DNA of 64,000 nt from Molossus alvarezi (Eukaryota > Chordata > Mammalia > Chiroptera > Molossidae): the NCBI GenBank assembly GCA_037176705.1, contig CM073893.1, forward strand, positions 17,360,074 to 17,424,073. The letters are read 5' to 3'. The notes below the pieces were generated by a model, which had not been told where the DNA came from, did not search any database, and was given only the letters and a program-made list of their open reading frames with translations. Position numbers and translations under genes: made by a program. Positions 9,996 to 21,707 of the stretch are shown piece by piece; position 1 is the first letter of the stretch; every line of letters begins with the position of its first letter.

Positions 9996-12900
9996 CATCC
10001 TCATACCAAGAGAATGACCCAGCATTACAAGAACCAACTTGAACCAAGAGTAAGATGCTTACAGAAGCATTTGGGGAGGGAATTCTTCATGCAACACCTA
10101 GACTTTGCATAATGCAAAAGCCCCTTGTGTCTGCCTGAGGAAAGCTGGGAGAAATCTTTCTGACCTGTTTCTTATATGCTGCTGCCTGAACCCCCTTCTC
10201 CCAGGCCATCCTGATTAGGTCACTGCTGAAACTGGGTCAGAGTTTAAACACCACAGTCATCTTATAGTGCTTTAATCATTCAAGTTTACTCAAACATCTG
10301 CACATTAAAGAAAGAAACAGCCACTCTAAATCACAACAGACAGAATCTCCTTTAGATCTGTCTACAGAATCACGTTAAGACAGACTTAGAGTTTGCCTTT
10401 AGTTTATCACAAAGTAACTCTTCCAGAACTTGACTGAAGCACATGTGACCTCACTTCTCCATCCCCATGCTCCTTCGAAGGGCCACCTAACGCCTGTCTT
10501 CTGCCACTCTCCCAGGCTCCTTCCTAAATTAAAATGTTGGCTTACCCAGACTCTAATGCCTATTTAAAATAAAACCTAAATTACTACCTTATGTTTGGGG
10601 CAAGTCAACACTCTGTCTGGCATCTGTCATTTCTGTATGAGATTTGAACAACCCACCCGGCACAAGTGGAAAATTGGTCTTGCATCACATACTCTGTTGG
10701 GATCACCACATTTGGAATTCTAGGTTTATTCTCCCACAGAGTCAAATTTAGCCCAATCCTAGAGAACAGTTCTGTGCACTTTGACATTCAAAATAATATT
10801 TGCTAAAAAGTGTGGGGGTTTGCAGGCAACTTGAGCTGCAGCAAGAGGCATGTTATTACTGACTCAACTCCTACATAGACCCCATCTTAATCATCAGGCA
10901 TATGGTCACAACCTTGGCTTGGTTTCACAACTGCCCCCTTTTTTTCAATTCAACCTCAGAGGACCCACGTATATTTTGTGGCATTGTTGTTTTGCTTTAC
11001 AAAAGCCTAAGAGTAAGCTATAATGGCTATAGTATTTTCTTTGAAGGAAATCTCACCAGAGGTGAGACAAAATTTATATAGAGGCAAGTATGCCTTTGAT
11101 AAATGGAAATAATGTTGGTTGCCCCAAAGTAGCCAGGACTGAAGAAGGAAGTAGCAATCTTTGAAATGCTCCCTGATTTAAAACCAAATTTCATAGCTAT
11201 GCTTGATTCCCAGTTGGATTTGTCCCTCCTGCTGCCAGTTTTAACTGTTCACCAGCCACACAGGCAGATGGCACTGATAAGGATAATTTCCCTTTTGTAG
11301 TAAAGATTAAGCATTTTTCAGGTTAGTGCAAGAAAAAAGTGTATTTATTTAAAAGATAAGCGAGCTAGACCTCTCTCAGAAACCATCTGAATCCTAGGTA
11401 GTTACTCTCTTCCTTCTCTCTTTAATCGCCTCTCTCCCTTTTGACATGTTAGTTATATTCTTTTCCTTTACCAACTGGCCTCTGTGAGCTTCAGCTTGCA
11501 CCTGGCCAAAATGCTGTGTTGGCTCAAAGACCACCACCCGACCTCTGTAGCCAGCTGGCCTAAGCCTCGCTCTCCATCTTCTGATTCTGAAGGACCCTGT
11601 CTTTGTGGGCCAGTGTGTACAGGTGCTGGTAACCGGTCAGTAAGGCTGGAGACATCCCTGGATATGAAGTCAAGAGCCCAACAAAGTCCAAACAGACAAG
11701 GCAAGATTGTACAGGATACAATGCAATTATTAAGAAACTGTGGGTGGTCAAGCAATGTCTGGCATCCGCAGTACAAATGTTTTGAAATGTTTGTCTTCAT
11801 TGAGATCAAATTTGCTGACAGCCACCATTTAAAATTAAGGTTTGATACTACTATAATTTTAATCCTCCCTCATTCTTGTTTTTAACTGAGCTATAATTGA
11901 CATATTACCCTCCCTCATTCTTAAAAGTAAAATTGGACAAAAACTTTAAATGGTAAATGTGGTCATAATTTGGAAAGCTCTGAGAGTCTTTGATCCAGTG
12001 AAATAATGTATGAACTCTCGAGTCTTTCAGAAAGCTATTTGTCAGTGAACATCATTATGTCCCCTCCAAATTATCCTAACATCACCAAGAACCTAAAACA
12101 TGTAGGACACACACAGTTTGAAGTAAAATCAATAAACATTGTTAATGTCTCTCAGCATCTGTTTTTTACAAGCTGTATCTATGCCCTGCAGCTCAGAAAT
12201 GCCCAGAAAATACTAAGACCACCTATAGGCAATTCTATCACAGTTTTTGCATGCCAATTCTTGACACTCTCTCCAGTCTTCTATCTGATATTTAAAAATC
12301 ATATCTACAATGTGATAACAGCACATTTCCAGTGTGAGAATGGCCAACAGTCATAAAAGCAAACACCTAGGTCCATCTCAGCCAAATTTGCTTTACAGTA
12401 CTGATCCCCATGGGACAAAGTAGCCCAGTGCGGTGAGGGAATTGTAAAATAAGTATCCATTGACCTGCCGCTGAACTTACCACTTGCTGTTTTTCTCTTA
12501 TAATCTAAATCTGGAAATGTGCTGTCTGGTAAGCAGCGCACTATCAAGTCATTCAGCAAAGTGCTCCAGATACCATAAAAGCGTGCCTGTGTGTTAGAAA
12601 ATGAACTTGTAAAATATAGTCTAAGGACTGTGTGAAGGCTGTATTTCAGGCAGCCAAACTGCTTCTGCTGAGACACCTTTGTAATGCAGCCAGGCGGCAG
12701 CTGTGTGTATTGTAGACCCTGTGGGTGTGAGTCCGTCTGCAGAGTCACAGCTGACCCTGCCACTAGTCTGTCTTGTCACTGAATACCCTCGCCAGAACAG
12801 CATCCTGAATCTAACTCACTGGGCACTGACAAATTTCCAAGCCTGCCTCAGAGAGCTCCCTTCAAATCAATTCTCTCATTGGGCTAACTTCATAAGACAC

Positions 12901-13884
12901 ATCACTGCTCTCCAACCGCTGCAAAAAAACACAGATGCAAATCATGTGACAAATCTTATATAATTTGATAAAGAGCAAGCCAATTTTTGAAAACCACTGT
13001 AGTGTCTATTTTGAAGGAATAAATTGTGCTTGAAAACATACCAGGCATTCCATAATTATACCTGGGCTTTTTGTTTTTCATATGGGGACTTGCTTTTCAT
13101 TTATCTTTGGATTCATTAGTTAGGTTGTTGTTTTGTCTTTCGTCTTTTGCTTTGTGTTGATGTTTTTAGAAAAGCTACCTGTGTACTTATGTTACCTGTA
13201 TCTATAAATTATGTTATCACTCCACAAACATTTTTGTTGACTCCACCTCCTAATTTTCTCTCAATTCAGCTGAATTCTCTTCAGAACAATCAATCTCTCG
13301 AAGCACAGTCAGTATTAGCCTCTTAACTAGCCCACCCACTTGTTACTGTTGCCCCAATCCATTCTATACACTGCATTCAGAGCATTGGTTTTTTAACATG
13401 GGTTCCCCTACTATCCGAAACGGTGTCAAGTGAAGAAGCAATTACCATTACAGTTATTTACATGGAAAATATTTGAATGTTCCCAGACCCAAAAATAACC
13501 TACCAAATATAAGGCTTAATTACACCCGGTTTTACACTAAACATATCATCCTTACGAACTCTCTTAGGCTTTTCTGATAACTTAGGACACATTTTGCTAA
13601 TGATGCACAAAACAGTCCAGATAAAGCACAGATGCTCACAAACACAGTCCAAAACTGGCAGCTGATGCGGAGATGCCCTGTATCGTTCCAAGGGAAGGAG
13701 CCAATGGGGCCGCCCTCCCTGCTCAGAGTGCCACTGCCTCCATTATGACTCCTTATTTTTGCTTTTCACCTTTTTACATAAAAGTAAAAATCCTCTTTGG
13801 ATTTTTTTGGTCAGTGAAAACACTAGATCTTTCATAAAAGCAAAGGGGCGTAACTTGCAACAGTGAAGGATAACCTCTATGTAT

Positions 13885-14355
13885 CTGACCAAAACACCTC
13901 AGGGCTTAAAAGCTTTCAGAGACTACCTACTGACCCCTTTCTTATTTCCCCACCTTAATTCACACCAACCTCCCCTTTCTATCCACCCCTCCAGCACCTG
14001 CCCCGACACCTCAGGGCTGCAGGAGTTTTCTGGCAGTCCTTCTGGAACCCTTGCCCCTTCAGACATTCCCTTGGCCAGAAACGCCCTTCCCACCGCTTCC
14101 CCTCAAATACTCCTACTGGTCCTTCCTCTGGGCTTAAACTATGGTCCCTTCCCAACTGCCAACCCAATTGAGCTCCTCTTATTTGCTCTCAAAGCACCTT
14201 GTTTTTCATCATGCATACTATCACAATTGTACTTAATTATGTGTGCAATTAGCTGCTGAATGTGTGGCTTGTGCCTGTGTTCACCTTGGTCCCTCCCAAA
14301 CGTCTCACAAATAGGGACTCAGCAAATACCTGCCACCACTGGAGTGCCTCACCTT
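13885..14355 (+). repeat. L2 fragment, near-terminal region
   Basis: A C-rich stretch with 'ggccagaaacgcccttccc', 'tcctctgggcttaaac' and 'tcaaagcaccttg', ending 'aatagggactcagcaaatac'. The word order fits the L2 3' region. The 126-codon open frame here is a by-product. Confidence 0.6.
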
Positions 14356-14639
14356 TACTTGATATGATAAATGTTCAAAATAACAAATTAAGTTGTACAT
14401 ACATCAGGCTGGCAGGTGGGTCTGAGAGGGGGGCTTTCCACTAAAGCAACAATTTTCTCGCGGTGCTTCCTGTTGCCCTGACATCCACAAATAGGATTAA
14501 TCTGGGTCTAGCTGCTGACACTTAGAGCCCAAAACTCAACTAGTCAAACTGTACAGGAATCTTGTTGCTAAATAGAAGGAGCCTCAAGATTTTATTTCTT
14601 TCTAGGAGATAATGTCTAACAATCCAATAAGCTCTTAAT

Positions 14640-16372
14640 TACATTTTCCCCATTACTCTTTTCTTAATAAACTTTTTATTTTAGAACATTTTTTAATTAT
14701 TGTGAAGACAGTACAGTGACTTCTCATATACCCCATAACTAGTTTCCCTTATTATAAGTATCTTATACTAGTATGGCATATTTTTCACAATTAATGAGCC
14801 AATATCCATACGTTATTATTAACTAAAGCCATTACTCTCAAATTACCTCAGATTTTCCCTAATGTTTTTTTCTAACCCAGGATCCTATCCAGGATACTAA
14901 ATTACATTAAGTAGTCAGGTTTTCTTAGGCTTTTCTTGGATGGGACAATTTCTCAGACTTCCTTTGTTTTTAATGATCTTGACAATTCTGAAGATTACTA
15001 AACAAGTATTTTGCATACTCTCTTAATTGGCAATTTCTTAAATTAAGATATAATTCACATACATAAAATTTACCTGGTTGGGTTTTTTTTATTATTTTTT
15101 CCTTTCTTCTTTATTGATTTGAGAGAGAGAGGAAGGGAGAGAGAGAGAGAGAAATATCGATGAGAGCGAACATTGATTGGCCACATGCTGCATGCCCCAC
15201 ACTGGAAATCAGGCCCACAACCTGGGCGTGTGCCCTGACCAGGAATCGAACCAATGACCTCTTGGTGCATAGGTCAATGCTCAACCACTGAGCCACACTA
15301 GCTGGGCAATTCACTGGTTTTTTAGCATTCACTGTCAGCACTATCTAATTCCAGAACATTTCCATCACCCTAAAAAATAAAAATCCAATATCCATTAGCA
15401 GTCACTTCCCATTTCCCTATCCCCCCAACACCTGCCAACCACTAATCTGTTTTCTGTCACTATGGATTTGCCTGTTCTGGATATTTCATATAAATAGAAT
15501 CATATAATATGTGGCCTTTTGTGTGTGACTTCTTTCACATCACATAAGTTATTCATTCATGTTCTAATATATATATCAGTACTTAATTCCATTTATAGAT
15601 ATATATTATTTCAATGTATAAATATACAACATTTTATTTATCTCTTCATCAGTTGATGGACATTTGGGTTGTTTCCGCTGCTTAGCTTATGAATAATGCT
15701 GCTACGAACATTTATGTGCAAGTTTTTGTGTGGACAGTGTTTTAAATTCTCTTGGGTATATACCTAGGAGTGGAATTGCTGGGTTACACATAGTAACTCT
15801 ATGTTTAATTTTTTAAAAAACTACCAAACTCTTTTCTAAAGCAGCTAAAGCATTTATATTCCCAACTTCTACACATCCTCACCAACACTTGTTGTTGTCT
15901 TTCATTTTAACCTTTCTATTGGGTATTAGGTAGTATTACATTGTAGTTTTGATTTGCATTTCTCTAATGTTAAATGATGTTAAACAACTTTTGATGTGTT
16001 TATTGGCCAATTGTATGCTTCTTTAGGTAAATATCTATTCAAGTGTACTGCACATTTTTAATTGAGTTATAGGTCTTTTTATTGTTAAATTCTAACAGTT
16101 CTTTGTATATTCTGGTGACACCTTCATCAGATGAATAATTTGTAAATATTTTTTCCATTGTGTGAGTTTATTTTCAATTTCTTGATAGTGTTCTTTAAAG
16201 TTAAAAGTTTTTATTTTTATGAAATCCAAGTTATCTATGTTTTCTTTGTTAGCTTATGATTTGGGTGTCATATCTAAGAAACCACTGATTAACCCAAGAA
16301 CAAATATTTACATCTGTTTTTTTCCTAAGGGTTTTATACTTTTAGCTTCACATTTGTATTGTGTGTGGTTTT
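14640..16372 (-). mobile_element. Older antisense L1, 3'UTR and ORF2 C-terminus
   Basis: Starts with the antisense L1 3'UTR ('gaagacagtacagtgacttc', 'tcatataccccataac'). It continues after a VES through 'ctgttctggatatttcatat' and 'ggtatatacctaggagtgga', the antisense ORF2 C-terminus. It stops near 16372 and resumes at about 16840. Ancient divergence, no open frame. Confidence 0.85.
15083..15307 (-). mobile_element. VES SINE, older type, minus strand
   Basis: On the minus strand it starts GCCCAGCTAGTGTGGCTCAG and continues GTTGAGCATTGACCTATGCA, with B box GGTTCGATTCC. It ends in CT-rich sequence and ATCAATAAAG. This is a different head from the GGCCGGTTTGG type. Inserted in antisense L1. Confidence 0.92.
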
Positions 16373-16840
16373 TTTTAATATGGTGATTAGACAGTAAAAT
16401 ATGCAAGAAGGAACAAAACTATATTTAATATGAACAACAACAGCAATGTGAACAGAAAGGTCTGTATTACAGGTCCTGCTGCACCTACGAACAATCCTCT
16501 GAATGAAGGGTGCACGTCGCCTTTCTGATCCTGTTTTTCTTATCTAGAGCATGGGATAATGAAACACTGGTCTCTAAGGGAAATATCAGCTCTAATAATC
16601 TGTAAAAATAATAAAAACAGGTGAAACAAGGCACATTATTTTTATAAGGAAATATTGAATATGAAATTAGACATAAGAATTATGTTAATGGACATATCCA
16701 TTAAATCACGTTATTAAGATTTTTTTGATTGATGTTCATACTTACTGAGAACCAAAAGTGTAAGTATTCAGGAAATACCACAAAAAGAAGTCAAAAATCT
16801 AAGTCTCTGGTCTGGGAGTATTTATCTGGACATTTGGGGT
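16373..16840. other. Unassigned segment between two antisense L1 pieces
   Basis: About 470 bases with no L1 resemblance ('acagtaaaatatgcaagaag', 'gggtgcacgtcgcctttctg'). It could be an insertion in the L1 or pre-existing DNA between two L1 fragments. No open frame. Confidence 0.5.
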
Positions 16841-17118
16841 ATTGATACTTGCTTAGTTAATTTTTGTATATAGTACAACTTCATTCTTTTGCATATGAAT
16901 ATCCAGCGGTCCCAGAAAAAGACTATTGTTTTCCCCATTGAATTGTCTTAGCACCTTTGTCAAAAATCAATTGACCTTACAATTAATCTATGAAAAGGAG
17001 GCAACATTATACAATGGGGTAAAGACAGTCTTTTCAATAAATAGTATTGAAAAAATTGGACAGATACATATTTTAAAAATGTAACTAAACTACTTTATTA
17101 TACCATGTACAAAAATTA
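16841..17118. mobile_element. Head-to-head L1 ORF2 fragments (inverted junction near 16980)
   Basis: 16841-16980 reads as antisense L1 ORF2 ('ccccattgaattgtcttagc'). 16981-17118 reads as sense sequence from the same ORF2 region ('acaatggggtaaagacagtc' then 'taaatagtattg'). The two arms are therefore a diverged inverted repeat of about 130 bases. The sense arm ends where a new L1 5' end begins. Confidence 0.75.
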
Positions 17119-17120
17119 AC

Positions 17121-18047
17121 TCAGTTTTTGTTGAAGATGGCGGCAGGCAGGACTGGATGGTGGGTGAGTGTGTGAGAGAGTGTGAGTGGACGTGAAGGTG
17201 AACGACCAAACCCGAGCAGTGCAGAGACACGGAGCAAAAGGTCCCTGTGCTGTGGACAGTAGCAGCCGCCTACCTTGGCAAGCGGCCCTTCAGGAGCTTC
17301 TCCCTGCACCACGGGGAGGTCCCACCATTTTGGAAGATCCCAGGTCTTCCCTGGGAGGGGGCAGTGGGAGCAGCTAGGGCCCAGTAACCCGAACCCACCA
17401 GTGCACCTGGCACCATCAGAACAGTGGACACTCTGTGTCAACACAGACTGGTGCGCAGTAGTGGAGCTCCCAAGGTGCAGGTTGCAGAAGCCACAAATAA
17501 CTGGGAGCTGAGCACCATCCCCCACAGTAGCAGCCCGATCATAGTCGAGATATACCCCCAACAACAGAGGCTGGGGAGCAGACATCCATCCCCAGGCAAC
17601 AGAAGAACAGACCAGTAGCTGAGACCCAACCCCAAAAACTACAGCAAAAGCTGAGCAGGTGTTGAGCCCCAAGGGGCAGCAGCACTCCTCAGCCGCCAGC
17701 GGGACCTGGGGCTCCAAAGAGGCCTGTGCAGTCCAGCAGCTCACAAGAGCAGTGGGAAGCCAGAGCCTGAGAGAGACTGGTGCAATCCAGCTGCCTGCCC
17801 CCCGAACCTGCAGGGTGCAGGGGCACCAGAGAGGCCTGTGCGACCCAGCAGGGATTGTGCAAGCCAGTCGCCCACAGGACCTGTGAGGTGCTGAAGCACC
17901 AGAGAGGCCTGTGTGACCCAGCAGTCCATAATATAGGCATAGAGCCAGGTCCCCAAAGGGACTGTGCGATTCAGTTACCCGTGCGACCTGCAGGGTACAG
18001 GGGCACCAGAGAGGCCTGTGAGGCCCAGCTGTGCACAATATCGGCAT
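17121..18047 (-). other. 308-codon antisense open frame over the L1 5'UTR
   Basis: The longest open frame in the window, beginning at ATG 18047 and ending with TGA at 17121-17123, just outside the L1 5' end. The translation is Cys-, Leu- and Ser-rich with no domain I recognise, and contains repeats of HRPLWCPCTLQV. Primate L1 has a short antisense ORF0 in a comparable place. Here the openness may simply reflect few TA-containing codons in GC-rich sequence. Not called as a gene. Confidence 0.3.
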
Positions 18048-18846
18048 AGAGGATGTGAAAATGGAGGTGGAGTGAATGGACGCTACACAGATGATCTCCC
18101 AGGACCAAATGGAAATTACAACTAAAATAAAGTCAAATCCTCAGAACAAAGCAACAGAAAAGCAGAACAGGACCATATAACCAGGGACACTGGTAGGATC
18201 TGAGGAGGCGCAAGAGGGTGGCAGGCTGGGAGCCCATGAACAGCAGCAGTGTGGGCTGTGAGCAGTGCCCTTGGGGAATAAAGACCAAGCCCACTCCACA
18301 GCCCAGAGAGCCAGGACAGAGCACTAAAATACGCATAGCCACTCACCTGGGGGCTACGGCAGAGAGAGGGCAGACTGGGCAGGAACTCTATGGGGACAAC
18401 CGGGATTTGGAGGGCACTCAGAGATTTTGCTGAGTTGTGGCCACAAAGGATGGTGGCCAGTGTGGTCCTTCCCAGAGCTGCGGGGAAAAGCAGCAGCCCC
18501 ACTCCTGGGAGAGTCAGCCTTTCCCAGGTGAGGCAAAGAAATGCAAATTGAGGCTCATTAACAACCAGCATCTATCCCACCCATTGGAAATCCTCTTATG
18601 CAGAACACCAGGGCTACATTCCAAGGCACTGAGTAACTGAGACTACTAACCACCAGGTAAAAGCTAGAGGATAACTGAACCTTTCCTGGGCTTGCAAATC
18701 TACCCAGGAGAGTAAAACTTAATGGTGGTGTTTAACATGGGCCCACCCAGGCCCATCCAAACCCAGTAGAGGGAGCCACAAACAGCAGGACACCAACACC
18801 CACAGGGAAAATTTGGCAGGCTCCAAAACCCACTGAGATAGCCAAA
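17129..18846 (+). promoter_or_regulatory. L1 type A 5'UTR/internal promoter region
   Basis: GC-rich, with AAGATGGCGGC at 17134-17144, a match to the YY1 motif that sets the start of L1 transcription in primates. 17700-18050 holds repeated blocks carrying 'agaggcctgtg' at 17718, 17830, 17903 and 18010. On the minus strand it is open for 308 codons (17121-18047). The promoter role is inferred from the family and from position. Confidence 0.75.
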
Positions 18847-19675
18847 ATGGTGAAATAAAAAAACAAATCCCAAATGAAAGAACAAGAGAACTCTATCGAA
18901 GATGAGATCAATGAAATGCAGCTAAGCAAATTATCAGAGGTAGAGTTCAGAGCCATGATCTTGAGGAAGCTCAACAGAATGAGTAAGGACATCAGCACCA
19001 TGAGTAAAGATATAGAAACATTGAAAACCAACCAAGTGAAAATGAAAAATAACATAGCAGAAATAAACAACACATTGGAAGGACTAAACAGCAGAGTAGA
19101 GGAAGCTGAGTACTGGATCAATGAATGAGAAGGTAGGGTAGAAAACATCAATCAAACAGAAAAACAAAAGGAAAAAAATTAAAACACAGGAAGAAAGCTT
19201 AAGAGAACTGTGGGACAACTGGAAACGTAATAACATTCGCATCAAAGGAGTCCTCGAAGAGGAAGAAAATGGGCAAGGGTTAGAGAATATATTTGAAGAA
19301 ATAGTGACAGAAAACTTTCCTAACTTGGTGAAGGAAGAAGGCATTCAAGTTCAAGAAGCACAGAAAGTCCCAAGTAAAAAGAACCCAAACAGGTCCCCAC
19401 CAAGGCACATAGTAATTAAAATGCCAAAAGTTAAAGACAAAGAGAGAATCCTAAAGGTAGCAAGAGATAAGCAACGAGTTACCTACAAAGAAAACCCCAT
19501 AAGGCACTCAGCTGACTTCTCAACAGAAACACTACAGGCCAGAAGGGAGTGGCATGAAGTAATCAAGGCCCTAAAAAACAAACATCTGAATCCAAGACTA
19601 CTCTATCCAACAAGGCTATCATTTAAAATAGAAGGTCAAATAAAGAGCTTCTCAGACAAAAAAAAAAAAAAGGGC
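18847..19675 (+). pseudogene. L1 ORF1 relic, type A
   Basis: The ancestral start ATGGTGAAA is followed by TAA at codon 4; other copies have CAA. 18874-19128 is open and encodes the coiled coil: MKEQENSIEDEINEMQ to NNTLEGLNSRVEEAEYWINE. 19304-19678 is open in another frame (FPNLVKEEGIQVQEAQKVPS, ETLQARREWHEVIKALKNK) and ends in an A-run coding DKKKKK. The protein would have been the L1 RNA-binding trimer. Confidence 0.9.
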
Positions 19676-19781
19676 TAGGGGAATATATTAACACCAAACA
19701 AGCACTGCAAGATATGCTAAAAAGGACTGCTGTAATTAGTACAAGAAATAGAAAGAAAAATATAACCACACTAAACAAAAC

Positions 19782-20392
19782 AGCAATAAATAGGTACATA
19801 TCAATTATCACCTTAAATGTGAATAGTTTGAATGCTTCGATAAAAAGACACAGAGTAGATGACTGGATAAGAAAGCATGACTCACATATATGTTGTTTAC
19901 AAGAAACCCACCTCACAACAAAAGACTCACATAGGTCGGAAGTGAAGGGATGGAAAAAAAAAACATTTCAAGCAAACGAAAAGCAAAAACAAGCTGGGGT
20001 ATCAAAACTCATATCTGGTCAAGTAGATTTCAAAATGAAGGCCATAACTAGAGACAAAATAGGCCAATACATAATATTGAAAGGATCTATCCAACAGGAA
20101 GATATAACCTTGGTAAACATATATGCACCCAATATAAAAGAACCAATATATATTAAAATTTTTCTATAGGCCCTGGCCAGTTTGGAACAGTGGTTAGAGC
20201 GTTGGCCTGTGCTCCAGAGAGACCCAGGTTCAGTTCCCACTAAGGGCATGTACCTTGGTTGCAGTTTGTCCCCTGCCCTGGTTGGGTCATGCGGGTGGCA
20301 GCCCCTCAATGTGAACCTTTCATGTTGATGTTTCTCTCTCTCCCTCCCACTCTATCTGAACAAAAAATGGAAAAATTTGCTCAGGTGAAGAT

Positions 20393-20423
<31 letters not shown>

Positions 20424-21707
20424 CTTCTGGAGGACTTCAAAGGAGAAATCAACAGCAATACAATCACAGCAGGGGACTTCAATACCCTGCTCACATCACT
20501 GGATAGATCATCTATACAAAAAGTTAAGAAGGAACACAGACTCGAAGTGCTAGATTAAATGGATTTCATACATATCTACAGAGAATTATACCCCAAAACT
20601 GCAGAATTCACATTCTTCTCAAGTGCACGTGGGACATTCTCAAAGATACACCACATGTTATGGCACAACTAAGCCTCTACAAGTTCAAGAAGATTGAAAT
20701 TGTACCAAGCATCTTCCCAGATCACAATGGCATGAAACTCGAAATCAACTGCAACAAGAACATGCAAGGACATTTGAAAACATGGAGGCTAAATACCATG
20801 TTATTGAACAATCAATGGGTTACCGTGGGGATCAAGGAAGAAATTAAAAACTTCCTGGAAACCAATGAAAATGAACACACAACAACACAAAATCTTTGGG
20901 ATGCTGCAAAAGCAATCTTGAGAGGGAAATTCACAGCACTATAGGTCTATCTCAAGAAGCAAGAAAAATTACTAATAGACTATCTAACCTCACAACTTAA
21001 AGAACTAGAAAGAAAAAAAAAAAACCCAGAGCAAGAAGAAGAAAGGAAATATTAAAGATCAGAGCAAAAATAAATGACATAGAAACAAAGAAAACATTTC
21101 AAAGGATCAATGAAACAAAGAACTGGATCTTTCAAAAGATAAACAAGATTGATGGGCCCTTAGCTAGACCCACGAAGAAACTAAGAGAGAGAACCCAAAT
21201 TCACAAAAGCAGAAATGAAAGAGGAGAAATAATAACTGACATCACAGAAATACAAAGAATTTTTAACAAATATTAAGAACAATTATATGGCAACAAATTT
21301 GACAACCTAAGCCAAATAGAAAAATTTCTAGAAACACATAGTCTCCCAAAACTGAACCAGGAAGAGATAGAAAACTAGAACAGACCAATAACAACAAAAG
21401 ATATTGAAGATGTAATCAAGACTCTCCCAGCAAACAAAACCCCAGGCCTGGACAGCTTCACGGGGGAATTTTACTAAACATTCAAAGAAGCAATAATACC
21501 AATTCTCCTCAAACTATTTCAAAATATTCAAGAAAAAGGAAGACTTCCAAACTTGTTTTATAAGGCCAGCATAATTCTAATTCCAAAACCAGAAAAAGGT
21601 ACTACAAAGAAGAAAAACTACAGGCCAATATCCCTGATGAACATAGATGCCAAAATCCTGAACAAAATACTAGCAGATTGAATCCAGCAATACATGAAAG
21701 AAATTAT
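19782..21707 (+). pseudogene. L1 ORF2 relic: endonuclease to reverse transcriptase fingers
   Basis: 19714-20169 is open and includes ISIITLNVNSLNASIKRHR and CCLQETHLTTKDSHR, so the endonuclease catalytic Glu is present. The ancestral ATGGCAATA start has become ACAGCAATA. After the VES, 20430-20560 gives [18 protein letters not shown]. 20660-20944 gives the linker. Stops occur near 20944, 21275 and 21377. Reverse transcriptase stops at 'cagcaatacatgaaagaa'. Confidence 0.9.
20170..20423 (+). mobile_element. VES SINE, young type, with (TA)n tail
   Basis: Starts GCCCTGGCCAGTTTGGAACAG, with a weaker A box than in sister copies. The body ends 'gctcaggtgaagataaa', then about 12 TA units to 20423. 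It splits the L1 endonuclease between LVNIYAPNI and LEDFKGEIN. The target duplication is not clear to me. Confidence 0.9.

Larger units (their letters stand above)
7661..14640. other. L1-poor block with ancient L2/MIR pieces and unassigned DNA
   Basis: Seven kilobases without recognisable L1. L2-like and MIR-like pieces are listed separately. The rest (8430-9650, 10000-13880) shows nothing I can name. Open frames up to 152 codons (12305-12763 minus, 11484-11885 plus) lack any family motif. No convincing exon with splice sites was recognised. Confidence 0.6.
17129..21707 (+). mobile_element. L1 type A with complete 5'UTR, cut off in reverse transcriptase
   Basis: A 5'UTR of about 1.7 kb is followed by ORF1 (18847-19675), a short spacer and ORF2 (from 19782). 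ORF2 contains a VES and stops near 21707 in the reverse transcriptase. A second L1 then starts directly in ORF1. ORF1 has an early TAA and ORF2 has several stops, so it is inactive. No 3'UTR belongs to this copy. Confidence 0.88.

Noticed and set aside
12305..12763. 152-codon minus-strand frame
   Set aside because: Composition-driven open frame in unassigned DNA without family motifs.
17660..18050. CRISPR-like array from repeated blocks
   Set aside because: Repeats are imperfect, unevenly spaced and part of an L1 5'UTR in a mammalian genome.
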